Origin: CAVOEB01 sp965249645
GTDB taxonomy: Bacteria; Pseudomonadota; Alphaproteobacteria; UBA828; JAPUJA01
DNA length: 64,000 bases
Assembly (NCBI GenBank): GCA_965249645.1
Contig: CBDFML010000011.1
Coordinates: 248,001 to 312,000, forward strand
Direction: 5' to 3'
The translations under genes were made by a program, and so were the position numbers. The notes under the pieces were generated by a model that had not been told where the DNA came from, searched no databases, and saw only the letters and a program-made list of their open reading frames with translations. Shown one piece after another: positions 24,754 to 32,853 of this stretch. Numbering within the stretch: position 1 is the stretch's first letter; the number at the start of each line of letters is the position of its first letter.

Positions 24754-26073
24754 CTAGAACTTGACCCGGGCGCCGGTGGCGACGACGAAGATGTCTTCGA
24801 GGCTGAGCCCGGTGCGCTCGAGCTCGTGGTTGCGGACCCCGACATAGAAATCGGTGCCGATCTTGGGAACCTTCTGCACCGCCGCGAGACCGTAGGCGGT
24901 GCTCTCTTCGCCCGCCACGCCCTGGTCGTTGCTGGTGTAGTAGTCGATCGAGAACGCGGTGGCGCCGAACCGCGAGATATCGTCTGTCAGGTAGCCGAGC
25001 TTGACGAAATAAAGGTTGCGATCCTCGCGCGCCGCCAGCTCGTCGTCGAAGGAATCGCCCGCGTAGGAGACGCTGATGTTGCCGCCGAAGGGAAACAGGA
25101 TCGAGGCGGAGGCGTTGACTCGCGCGAAATTCGAGCCGGTTGCGCTGGCGTCGCGATAACCCAGACCGGCCTTGAGCTTGGTCTCGCCAAACGCCCCGCC
25201 GTAGCTCAACCCGAGATCCCAGGAGTCGCCGTCGCTGTGGGAGGCGGAGAATTTGGCACCGTAGAACTTGGGGGTATCGTAGCGGATGCGGTCGGCGCGC
25301 CCGCCGCCGTCCATGCTGTCGAAGGAATCGCCGATCTCGATGCCCGAGCTGACTCCGATCACGGAATTGCGGAATTCGAGGCCGCCGGCCAAATCTTCGA
25401 CGTCGACACTGGAGACCACGAGGGTGCCCGAGAGGTCGGCCTCGCCCGCGCCGTCCGAGGCGGTTTGGCCCTGACCGAGCCAGACGCGGCCCAATGCGGC
25501 ATGGTCGAAATAGACTTCGATCTTGCGCTCCGTGAGCGTCGAGCCGGTGTTGTCTTCGCTGTCCTGGCCGATCTTGATATCCGAATTCGAATTGTTCGAG
25601 CGGAACTCGAACTCGAACTGGGCGCCCGCGGTCACCTCGTCCAACCCGGCCTCGCCGACGATCCTGAAGCGGGTCGAGGAGTTGTCGTTGTCGGCATGGA
25701 AGAAGCGCGTTTCCTTGCCGTCGTCGCCGTACAACACTATGCGGTTGACCTGGCCCGACAGCTCGACCTTGGCGTTGGTCCCGCCCGAGGCGACGACGCC
25801 GGGCGCGGCGGCCGGAGCCTGGGCCGCAGCCTGGGCTGGAGCGGGCGCGGCGCTTTGTGCGGCGAGGGTCTCGAGGGTCTGCTGGTTCGTCGTCATCTGC
25901 TGCTTCAGGCGGGTAACTTCGCCGATCACCGCCTCGAGCTGCTGGGCGAGCAACGCGTTCTGCGCCTTCAGATCGTCGATCTCGCCCGCCCGCGCCGGCG
26001 CGCCGGCCAGCACGATCGCCAGTGCCGCCGCGCCCGCGACGAGCGTCCATCCCGAAACCCTGCTGCTGTCCAT
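24754..26073 (-). CDS. Outer-membrane porin (phosphate locus-associated)
   Basis: A 439-residue beta-barrel. A signal peptide (residues 1-29, ending PARA-GEI) is followed by a coiled coil at about 31-75 (IDDLKAQNALLAQQLEAV...), then an Ala/Pro linker and a barrel of alternating strands beginning VELSGQVNRIVLYGDDG. It ends in Phe (GARVKF), the BAM recognition signal. This is a general porin of the gram-negative type; its position between phoR and pstS suggests anion or phosphate uptake across the outer membrane. The start at 26073 has a GGAGGG Shine-Dalgarno. The 253-bp gap upstream has no convincing Pho box. Confidence 0.88.
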   Translation of the reverse strand: MDSSRVSGWTLVAGAAALAIVLAGAPARAGEIDDLKAQNALLAQQLEAVIGEVTRLKQQMTTNQQTLETLAAQSAAPAPAQAAAQAPAAAPGVVASGGTNAKVELSGQVNRIVLYGDDGKETRFFHADNDNSSTRFRIVGEAGLDEVTAGAQFEFEFRSNNSNSDIKIGQDSEDNTGSTLTERKIEVYFDHAALGRVWLGQGQTASDGAGEADLSGTLVVSSVDVEDLAGGLEFRNSVIGVSSGIEIGDSFDSMDGGGRADRIRYDTPKFYGAKFSASHSDGDSWDLGLSYGGAFGETKLKAGLGYRDASATGSNFARVNASASILFPFGGNISVSYAGDSFDDELAAREDRNLYFVKLGYLTDDISRFGATAFSIDYYTSNDQGVAGEESTAYGLAAVQKVPKIGTDFYVGVRNHELERTGLSLEDIFVVATGARVKF

Positions 26074-26326
26074 AATGCCCTCCGCGTTTGGCTGTCGTTG
26101 CATCGGAAAGTCAATGTCATTGCCCGCAAAGTTGCGCAAATTATCCCTCCGTCCATTTCCTGTGCGACACCCCGGTACGATCGCGGTGCTCGCAGGTGGG
26201 GAGATTTTAAATTCGCTTCGTAACGGTTTGCAGTCCGGACGGTGGCGGTTTCGTGACGCAACCATGGCATGCCGGCAGCATGTATTAACGGACCCCGTCC
26301 AGGCAGGACATCCGGGCCGCAGCGCG

Positions 26327-26527
26327 TCAGTCGGTGGAGTAGATGAGCGCGCCGTCCTCGCCGCTGACCAGGCCCGGGCCGGGCGGGATCTCGCCGGATT
26401 CTTCAACCTCGTTCTCGGCCAGCGGACGGCCGCCGCAGGCGGCGAGACCGATCAGCGCGGCCAGCAGCAGCGCCGGGCCAATGGCCCGCGCGACGGTTGG
26501 CCCGTCGGCGATGGTTCTCATCGTCAT
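26327..26527 (-). CDS. Small lipoprotein translationally coupled to phoR
   Basis: A 66-residue protein starting at the ATG whose last bases form the phoR stop (ATGA overlap at 26524-26527). A signal peptide with LLLAALIGLAAC ends in a lipobox whose Cys is residue 31, and only 35 mature residues follow, acidic and ending GEDGALIYSTD. It has no family I recognise. The coupling to phoR and the position before the porin suggest an envelope accessory of the phosphate response. Small size makes it easy to miss, but the start overlap and lipobox support it. Confidence 0.65.
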   Translation of the reverse strand: MTMRTIADGPTVARAIGPALLLAALIGLAACGGRPLAENEVEESGEIPPGPGLVSGEDGALIYSTD

Positions 26528-27939
26528 GTCGAATTCTCCTGCTCCGCCGCCGGGCGCAAATAGACCGTAAAGCTGCTGCCCCGGTCCAGTTCGCTGTCGA
26601 TGGTCAGGCTGCCGCGATGACGCGCCACGACATGCTTGACGATGGCCAGCCCCAGCCCGGTGCCGCCGAGCTCGCGCGAGCGGGCGGTATCGACGCGGTA
26701 GAATCGCTCGGTCAGGCGGGGCAGGTGCTCGCGCGCGATGCCCTCGCCGTCGTTTTCCACGGCAACGCAAAGCGCGGCAGCGACGTCCGCGGGCCAGCGC
26801 AGCTCGGCCGGCGGGGGTGCCGCGCTGCGGCCCGCGACGCGGATGGTGCTGCCCTCGCGGCCGTACTTGACCGCATTGTCGAGCAGATTGTGAAATACCT
26901 GCGACAGCTCGCTTTGATCGCCCTGTGCCAGCAAGGGTGCGTCGGGCAGGTCGAGCGCAACCGTCATGGCGCGGCGCTCGGCCTCCCAGGCCACGTCCTT
27001 GGCGACGGCTTCGAGCAGCGGTCCCAGCGCGACCGCGCTCGCGGGCGCCTCGTGCTCCTTGACCTCGATCCTGGAGAGCGAGAGCAGGTCGTCGACGAGG
27101 CGGGCCATGCGCCGCGCGTTCTGCTCCATGATGTCGAGAAAACGGCCTTGCGCTTCGGTGTCGTCCTGCGCGGGCCCGCGCAGGGTCTCGATAAAGCCGA
27201 TCAGGCTGGTGAGCGGGGTGCGGATCTCGTGGCTCGCGTTGGCCACGAAGTCGGCGCGCATTTGTTCCGTGCGCTTGGTCGCGGTGACGTCGTGCAGCGT
27301 AAGAAGGGTTGCGCCCTCGCCGTCGTCGCGCCGGGGGCCGGGCTCGATTCGGGCAACGAAATCGCGTTCGACGGGCTCGGCTATGGAGAATTCGACGGTT
27401 CGCCCTTTTCCCGAGTCGCGCGCGGCGTCAAGCGCGCCGAGCACCCCGGGATTGCGCACCGCAGTGGCGAGGTCGCGGCCTTCCAGGGGGCTGCCGAACA
27501 GCTCGCCGGCGGCGCTGTTCGCCCGTGCGATACGCCGTTCGCCGTCGACCAGGAAGAGGGGGTCGGGCAGGCTGTCGAGCACGCGGTCGATCTCGCGAAT
27601 GTCGGTTTCGAGGTCCTGGATGCGGCGGGCGCGGCTGCGGTTGAACCGGTCGAGCCCATGGGCCAGTTCGCGCGCCAGCGAGGAGACGCGAAAGCGCGGC
27701 GGCTGGGCGCCCTCGCGCTGGAGCAATTCGTCGAGATAGTCGGTCAGCGCATCGAAGTCGGCCTGGCGGATCAGCATGGCGGCGAAGCTGAGAAACGCGA
27801 TCGCGAGAACGGCGACCAACGCGATCAGAGCCCCGATATGACCGAGTGCGGCAAGCACCACGAACAGCACCGCGCCGGGCAGGGCGATGGCCAGGGCGGG
27901 AGTGATCGCCCGGCTGATGTGAAGCGGTTCGCGTGCCAT
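26524..27939 (-). CDS. phoR: Phosphate regulon sensor histidine kinase PhoR
   Basis: A 471-residue membrane kinase. Two adjacent helices (about 12-32 and 36-57) anchor it with almost no periplasmic loop, as in PhoR, which senses through Pst and PhoU. A PAS domain spans about 115-220, the HisKA box FVANASHEIRTPLTSL has phospho-acceptor His237, and the ATPase domain shows LLDNAVKYG, VENDGEGI and GTGLGLAIVKH. It phosphorylates PhoB under phosphate limitation. Here it lies first in the locus, far from phoB, instead of beside it. Confidence 0.95.
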   Translation of the reverse strand: MAREPLHISRAITPALAIALPGAVLFVVLAALGHIGALIALVAVLAIAFLSFAAMLIRQADFDALTDYLDELLQREGAQPPRFRVSSLARELAHGLDRFNRSRARRIQDLETDIREIDRVLDSLPDPLFLVDGERRIARANSAAGELFGSPLEGRDLATAVRNPGVLGALDAARDSGKGRTVEFSIAEPVERDFVARIEPGPRRDDGEGATLLTLHDVTATKRTEQMRADFVANASHEIRTPLTSLIGFIETLRGPAQDDTEAQGRFLDIMEQNARRMARLVDDLLSLSRIEVKEHEAPASAVALGPLLEAVAKDVAWEAERRAMTVALDLPDAPLLAQGDQSELSQVFHNLLDNAVKYGREGSTIRVAGRSAAPPPAELRWPADVAAALCVAVENDGEGIAREHLPRLTERFYRVDTARSRELGGTGLGLAIVKHVVARHRGSLTIDSELDRGSSFTVYLRPAAEQENST

Positions 27940-28087
27940 GACAGGCCGTTCGGCTGGGTCTCAGTGAAGGCTCCCTAAACAAGCCTCTTGCGGACGCGCC
28001 GTCAAGCGGCGCAAATCGTCCGCGCTGGCCCGTTTGCGGTGTTATGGACCGGCAGCGCGCGCCCGGTCCCTGTGCTACGGTGGCGCC

Positions 28088-30838
28088 ATGGCGCAGCAGA
28101 GCGAACGGACGGAAAGGGCCAAGCCGGCCGTGACGGCGGCGCTGCCGGCAGAGGCCGAATCGACCGCGCCCGCGCCCCCGGCCGAGGCATCGGGCGCCGC
28201 GCTAACACCCATGTTCGCCCAGTATTTCGAGATCAAGGAGGCCCATCCCGAGCATCTCCTGCTCTATCGCATGGGCGACTTTTACGAGCTGTTCTTCGAC
28301 GACGCGGTGGCCGCGGCGGCGGCGCTCGATATTACGCTGACCAAGCGGGGCAAGCAGGGCGGCGCCGACGTGCCCATGTGCGGCGTGCCCGTCCACTCCC
28401 ACGAGGTCTATTTGCAGCGGCTGATCCGGCGCGGCTTCAAGGTAGCGATCAGCGAGCAGGTCGAGAATCCTGCGGACGCGAGGAAGCGCGGGGCGAAGGC
28501 GCTGGTGCGCCGCGAAGTGGTGCGGGTGATCACGCCCGGCACGCTGACCGAGGACGCGCTGCTCGAATCCCGCGCGCCCAACTATCTCGTCGCCCTCGCC
28601 CGCGCCGGGCACGGGACGGCGCTGGCCTGGCTCGACATGTCGACCGGTGCGTTCGAGGCTGCGGAACTGCCGCCCGACGGCGTCGGCGCCGAGCTTGCGC
28701 GCCTCGCCCCGGGCGAAATCCTGCTCTCGGAGCGGCTCGTCGAGGAGCCCGATTTATTCGAGTGTCTTGCCGAATGGAAGGATGCGCTCACACTGCTGCC
28801 GCCGGCGTGCTTCGACAGCGGCCGCGCCGAGCGCCGGCTGTGCGAGGTTTTCCGCGTCACAGCACTTGACGCTTTCGGTGCGTTCTCGCGCGCCTCGCTC
28901 GCCGCCTGCGGCGCGCTGGTCGATTACGTAGCGCTCACCCAAAAAGGCAAATTGCCTCATTTGGCCCCTCCCCGGCCCGTCGCCGTGGGGGCGACGCTTG
29001 CCATCGACGCGGCGACCCGGCGCAATCTCGAACTGACCGCCTCGCTTTCGGGCGAGCGATCGGGCTCGGTGCTGGGCATCATCGACCGCACGGTGACGGG
29101 TGCGGGCGGCCGGTTGCTTCTGGCTCGTCTTGCCGCGCCGTTGACGGACGCAGGCGCGATCAACGCACGGCTCGACGGGGTCGTCTTCTTCGTCGAGCAG
29201 CCGGACTTGCGCGAGCGCTTGCGCACCAGGCTCAAGCGCACGCCCGACATCGAGCGCTCTCTTTCGCGCCTCACGGTGGGCCGGGGCGGGCCGCGCGACC
29301 TGGCGGCGATCCGCGACGGGCTGGCCGGCGTGCCCGACCTGCGCGCACTGGTCGAGGCGGCGGAGACGCCGCTGGGGTTGCCCGAGGCGGTGACCGCCTC
29401 GCTTGGCGCCTTGGGCCAGCACGCTCCGTTGACCGATCGGTTGGCCGCAGCACTCGTCGCCGAGCCGGGCTTGCTGGCGCGGGACGGTAATTTTGTCGCC
29501 AAGGGGTATGCCTCCCAGCTCGACGATCTGCTCGCCTTGCGCGACGAAGGCCGGCGCTTCGTGCTTGATCTGGAAAGCCGCTATCGGAACGAGACCGGGG
29601 TCGGCTCGCTCAAGATCCGCCACAACAACGTGCTGGGCTATTTCGTCGAGGTCACGCCGACCCACGCGGAGAAGATCGCCGAGCCCTTCATTCACCGCCA
29701 GACCCTGGCCTCGGCGATGCGCTACACCACCGTCGAGCTGGGCGAGCTCGAAGACCGCATCCGTTCGGCGGGCGACAAGGCGCTGGCGCTGGAACTCGAA
29801 CTGTTTGCCGATCTTGTCGGCGAGGTGACGGCGCGGGCCGACGACATCGCGCGTGCTGCCCGCGCCCTGGCCGAGCTCGACGTCGGCGCGGCGCTGGCCG
29901 AGCTTGCGGTGGCGCGCGGTTACACGCGCCCCCGCATCGACGACAGCCTTGCGTTTGCCATCGAGGGCGGGCGCCACCCGGTGGTCGAGGCGGTGGGCCT
30001 GGCCGCGGCGGACGCTTTCGTCGCCAACGACGCCGATCTGGGCGAGGCCAGCCGGCTGTGGCTGCTGACCGGTCCCAACATGGCGGGCAAAAGCACCTTC
30101 CTGCGCCAGAACGCGCTGATCGCGGTGCTCGCCCAGACCGGCAGCTTCGTGCCGGCAAGCGCCGCCCATCTCGGCGTCGTCGACCGGCTTTTCAGCCGGG
30201 TCGGCGCGGCGGACGATCTCGCGCGCGGGCGCTCGACCTTCATGGTCGAAATGATCGAAACCGCGACGATCCTCAACCAGGCGAGCGAACGCTCGCTGGT
30301 AATCCTCGACGAGATCGGTCGCGGCACGGCGACCTTCGACGGGCTGTCGATCGCCTGGGCGACGCTCGAACATCTGCACGAGGTCAACCGTTGCCGCGCG
30401 CTGTTCGCGACCCATTATCACGAGCTCACCGCGCTCACGTCGTCGCTCGACGCGCTCTCGTGCCGCACCATGCGGGTCAAGGAATGGAAGGGCGATGTGG
30501 TCTTCCTGCACGAGGTGGCATCGGGCACGGCGGACCGCTCCTACGGCATCCATGTGGGCCGCCTTGCGGGCCTGCCCGATGCCGTGGTCGGGCGCGCGGA
30601 AGAGGTGCTGGCCTCGCTCGAAAGTAGCGAGCAGGCGGGCAGTCTGGCTGCCCTGGCCGACGACCTGCCGCTGTTCTCGAGCGCACCGCGCCCCCGGGCG
30701 GGGAATCCGAGCGGCCCATCGCGCGGCGAGGCGCTGCTTGCCGAGATCAACGCCGACGAGCTCAGCCCGCGCGAGGCGCTCGAGCTGATCTATCGCCTCA
30801 AGGCGGTGCTGGCGGAGGGTGACAACCCGGCCGGTTAG
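28088..30838 (+). CDS. mutS: DNA mismatch repair protein MutS
   Basis: A 916-residue mismatch-recognition ATPase. The Phe-x-Glu mismatch reader is GDFYELF (Phe65, Glu67), the Walker A GPNMAGKST is at about 662-670, Walker B is LVILDEIGRGTATFDG, and the THYHEL switch follows. The first 40 residues are an Ala/Pro-rich extension absent from E. coli MutS. I chose the ATG at 28088. It is a single gene that ends in a 4-bp convergent overlap with the methyltransferase gene. Confidence 0.97.
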   Translation: MAQQSERTERAKPAVTAALPAEAESTAPAPPAEASGAALTPMFAQYFEIKEAHPEHLLLYRMGDFYELFFDDAVAAAAALDITLTKRGKQGGADVPMCGVPVHSHEVYLQRLIRRGFKVAISEQVENPADARKRGAKALVRREVVRVITPGTLTEDALLESRAPNYLVALARAGHGTALAWLDMSTGAFEAAELPPDGVGAELARLAPGEILLSERLVEEPDLFECLAEWKDALTLLPPACFDSGRAERRLCEVFRVTALDAFGAFSRASLAACGALVDYVALTQKGKLPHLAPPRPVAVGATLAIDAATRRNLELTASLSGERSGSVLGIIDRTVTGAGGRLLLARLAAPLTDAGAINARLDGVVFFVEQPDLRERLRTRLKRTPDIERSLSRLTVGRGGPRDLAAIRDGLAGVPDLRALVEAAETPLGLPEAVTASLGALGQHAPLTDRLAAALVAEPGLLARDGNFVAKGYASQLDDLLALRDEGRRFVLDLESRYRNETGVGSLKIRHNNVLGYFVEVTPTHAEKIAEPFIHRQTLASAMRYTTVELGELEDRIRSAGDKALALELELFADLVGEVTARADDIARAARALAELDVGAALAELAVARGYTRPRIDDSLAFAIEGGRHPVVEAVGLAAADAFVANDADLGEASRLWLLTGPNMAGKSTFLRQNALIAVLAQTGSFVPASAAHLGVVDRLFSRVGAADDLARGRSTFMVEMIETATILNQASERSLVILDEIGRGTATFDGLSIAWATLEHLHEVNRCRALFATHYHELTALTSSLDALSCRTMRVKEWKGDVVFLHEVASGTADRSYGIHVGRLAGLPDAVVGRAEEVLASLESSEQAGSLAALADDLPLFSSAPRPRAGNPSGPSRGEALLAEINADELSPREALELIYRLKAVLAEGDNPAG

Positions 30839-31698
30839 CTGGTGCGAAAATAGCCGTGCAGGAAGCGCCCTCGCCCGAGCGGGTCGGTCGCGGCCAGCAA
30901 CGCCCGAACGGCCAGCCCCGGCAAAACGGCAAGCGGCCCCGGCAGGCGAAGATAGGCGCTCACGGCGTCGATCGCAGGGCCGCTTGGCAGCACGCTCGGC
31001 GTTTCCAGCCGAACGGTCCGAAGGCCGTGATCGGCGGCGGCCCGAGTGAACGACGCCCTGGTGAAGAAGTTGATATGGGTGGGCGGGCAGATGTTGCCCT
31101 CCCGTGCGCCCATGGCGGCGACCAGCAGCGAGCCGAAGTTGGGAATGCTCGCGAACAGCACGCCGCCGGGTGCAAGCAGTGTGGAAGCACGCGTGAGCCA
31201 GGCACCGGGCTCGACCACGTGCTCGAGAACCTGCGAGATCACGATGGCGTCGAAACCCAGCCCGCCGTCCGGCTGCCAGACCTCGAAGGGCTGGCGCACC
31301 ACAGATAGCCCGGTCTCGTCCTCGATACGCCCGGCCAGCAAGGGATGGATTTCGAGCGGCGTAACCTCGAAGCCCGCCGCCTGGAAATGGGCCGAGAAGC
31401 GCCCCACGCCGGCGCCGACGTCGAGCAGCCGGCCGCCGGTTACACCGAGACGGGCGAGGCGCCGCGCGACAAAGGCGGGCTCTTCGCGCCCGGCGCGTGC
31501 GCGCCGCCGGTAGCTCTCGGATTCGAGCGCGTCGTCCAGCGCCACGTCCATGTAAAAGCGGTTCGTCTTGATGCGCGAGGGCCGGGGCAGCGCGAAACCA
31601 TGGCCGCAGGTCGGGCATTTCTGGACGGTAAAGTCGCCCTTGAACGCCCACCGGCGGGTGGGCGCGGCGCAGACCGGGCAGGCGTGATCGTGCTCCAT
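30835..31698 (-). CDS. Zinc-ribbon class I SAM-dependent methyltransferase
   Basis: A 287-residue enzyme. A zinc ribbon with Cys7, Cys10, Cys28 and Cys31 (CPVC, CPTC) leads into a Methyltransf_23-type domain with LLDVGAGVGRFS (about 91-102), an acidic strand end (PLEIHPLLAG) and VISQVLEHV. Such proteins methylate sugars, lipids or small molecules. The start at 31698 gives the ribbon at the N-terminus, and the frame upstream to 31812 is less convincing. It overlaps mutS tail to tail; substrate unknown. Confidence 0.82.
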   Translation of the reverse strand: MEHDHACPVCAAPTRRWAFKGDFTVQKCPTCGHGFALPRPSRIKTNRFYMDVALDDALESESYRRRARAGREEPAFVARRLARLGVTGGRLLDVGAGVGRFSAHFQAAGFEVTPLEIHPLLAGRIEDETGLSVVRQPFEVWQPDGGLGFDAIVISQVLEHVVEPGAWLTRASTLLAPGGVLFASIPNFGSLLVAAMGAREGNICPPTHINFFTRASFTRAAADHGLRTVRLETPSVLPSGPAIDAVSAYLRLPGPLAVLPGLAVRALLAATDPLGRGRFLHGYFRTS

Positions 31699-31766
31699 TC
31701 CCTCTAGGCTACGGCTGGGTCGGTGGCGGGAAAAGGGAATTCCGCGGAACCTTTGCGATGGCTTAT

Positions 31767-31799
31767 CCGTTTGGCTTTCTTCAAGTGAAAGCCAAACGG
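31767..31799. repeat. 13-bp perfect inverted repeat
   Basis: CCGTTTGGCTTTC and its exact complement flank a 7-nt loop (TTCAAGT). It lies 69 bp upstream of the methyltransferase start in a divergent intergenic region. There is no clear U-tract, so a regulatory or repeat-derived hairpin is more likely than a terminator. Confidence 0.55.
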
Positions 31800-31803
31800 G
31801 TTT

Positions 31804-31843
31804 AGTCGCCACGGAGGCTCTCGCCGCCTAAGCGGCGGCCCGC
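31804..31843 (-). repeat. Dispersed intergenic palindromic repeat, copy 3 (inverted)
   Basis: The reverse complement agrees with the 821-860 unit at 34 of 40 positions, including the hairpin GCCGCC-CTTA-type core and AGCCTCCGTGGCG. It is followed by GCCCGC-ATTT-GCGGGC (31838-31853) and by GCGAAATTCG (31856-31865) paired with CGAATTTCGC (31882-31891), so the gap is almost entirely hairpins. Confidence 0.6.
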
Positions 31844-31894
31844 ATTTGCGGGCTGGCGAAATTCGGATGATTCCACCACAGCGAATTTCGCACT

Positions 31895-32839
31895 ATGCTC
31901 CCAGCCGCCATGGTGTTGCTGTTCAAAAGCCATCTCGATTCGCCCGAAGACTGGAGCGCGGCGCTGGCCGAGATCGCGCCCGATCTCGAAGTCCGCGTCT
32001 GGCCCGAGACCGGCCCGGTCGAGGAGATCGCCTACGCGCTGGTCTGGGAGCCGGGCACGGGCGAACTTGCGCGCTACCCCAATTTGAAACTCATCGCGTC
32101 GCTGGGCGCGGGCGTCGATCACCTGCTGACCGACCCCGAGCTGCCCGCGAGCGTGCCCATCACGCGCATGGTCGATGCTCAACTTACGGCGATGATGAGC
32201 GAATATTCGCTCTTCTATACCTTGCGCTTTCATCGCCAGGCCGGGGACTACGAGGCGCAGCAGCGCGCCCACAACTGGACGGTCCTGCCCCAGCCGCTCG
32301 CCGGCGAGCGCACTGTCGGCATCCTCGGGCTGGGCGAACTGGGCGGCGATCTGGCCGGTAAGCTGCTTCCCTTGGGATTCAAGGTCGCCGGCTGGAGCAA
32401 GAGCGCCAAATCGATCGCGGGCGTCGAGAGCTTCCACGGCCCGGACGGGCTGGCGCCGTTCCTGGCTGCGAGCCATATTCTCGTCTGCCTGCTGCCGCGC
32501 ACGCCCGAGACGAAGGGTATCCTGAACAAGGAGTCACTGGGGCAACTCCCCGAGGGCGCCTATCTGATCAACGCCGCGCGCGGCGACCACCTGGTCGAGG
32601 AGGATCTCATTCCGCTGATCGAGTCCGGCCATCTGGCAGGTGCGGCGCTCGACGTCTTTCGGACCGAGCCGCTGCCCGGCGATCATCCGTACTGGGATCA
32701 CCCGAAAATCCAGGTCACGCCCCACGCGGCGGGCATTGCAACGCCCTGGTCGGGTGCACCCCAGGTGGTCGAGAACATCCGCCGTGTCGATGCGGGCGAG
32801 CCGCTGATCAACCGGGTCGATCCCGCCAAAGGCTACTAG
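31895..32839 (+). CDS. D-2-hydroxyacid dehydrogenase (glyoxylate/hydroxypyruvate reductase A-like)
   Basis: A 314-residue NAD(P)-dependent dehydrogenase (309 if the ATG at 31910 is used). The nucleotide loop GILGLGELGGDLAGKL, the catalytic Arg in NAARGDHLVEEDL and the Asp/Glu-His pair ending in TPHAAGIATP match the GhrA branch. It reduces glyoxylate, hydroxypyruvate or another 2-oxo acid. It opens a block of catabolic genes but is on the opposite strand from the next gene, so co-transcription is not shown. Confidence 0.87.
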   Translation: MLPAAMVLLFKSHLDSPEDWSAALAEIAPDLEVRVWPETGPVEEIAYALVWEPGTGELARYPNLKLIASLGAGVDHLLTDPELPASVPITRMVDAQLTAMMSEYSLFYTLRFHRQAGDYEAQQRAHNWTVLPQPLAGERTVGILGLGELGGDLAGKLLPLGFKVAGWSKSAKSIAGVESFHGPDGLAPFLAASHILVCLLPRTPETKGILNKESLGQLPEGAYLINAARGDHLVEEDLIPLIESGHLAGAALDVFRTEPLPGDHPYWDHPKIQVTPHAAGIATPWSGAPQVVENIRRVDAGEPLINRVDPAKGY

Positions 32840-32853
32840 ACGACGCGGCGCCC

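Noticed and set aside
24107..26050. 647-codon frame on the minus strand across pstS and the porin
   Set aside because: It is a shifted frame of the same strand, Arg-rich and without homology; the porin and PstS frames carry signal peptides and motifs.
26074..26326. A Pho box before the porin
   Set aside because: GCGTCAC-GAAA-CCGCCAC resembles the spacing, but too few positions match the PhoB consensus to call it.
28754..31651. 965-codon open frame on the minus strand
   Set aside because: It is the shadow of mutS and of the methyltransferase; no motif or plausible start is present.
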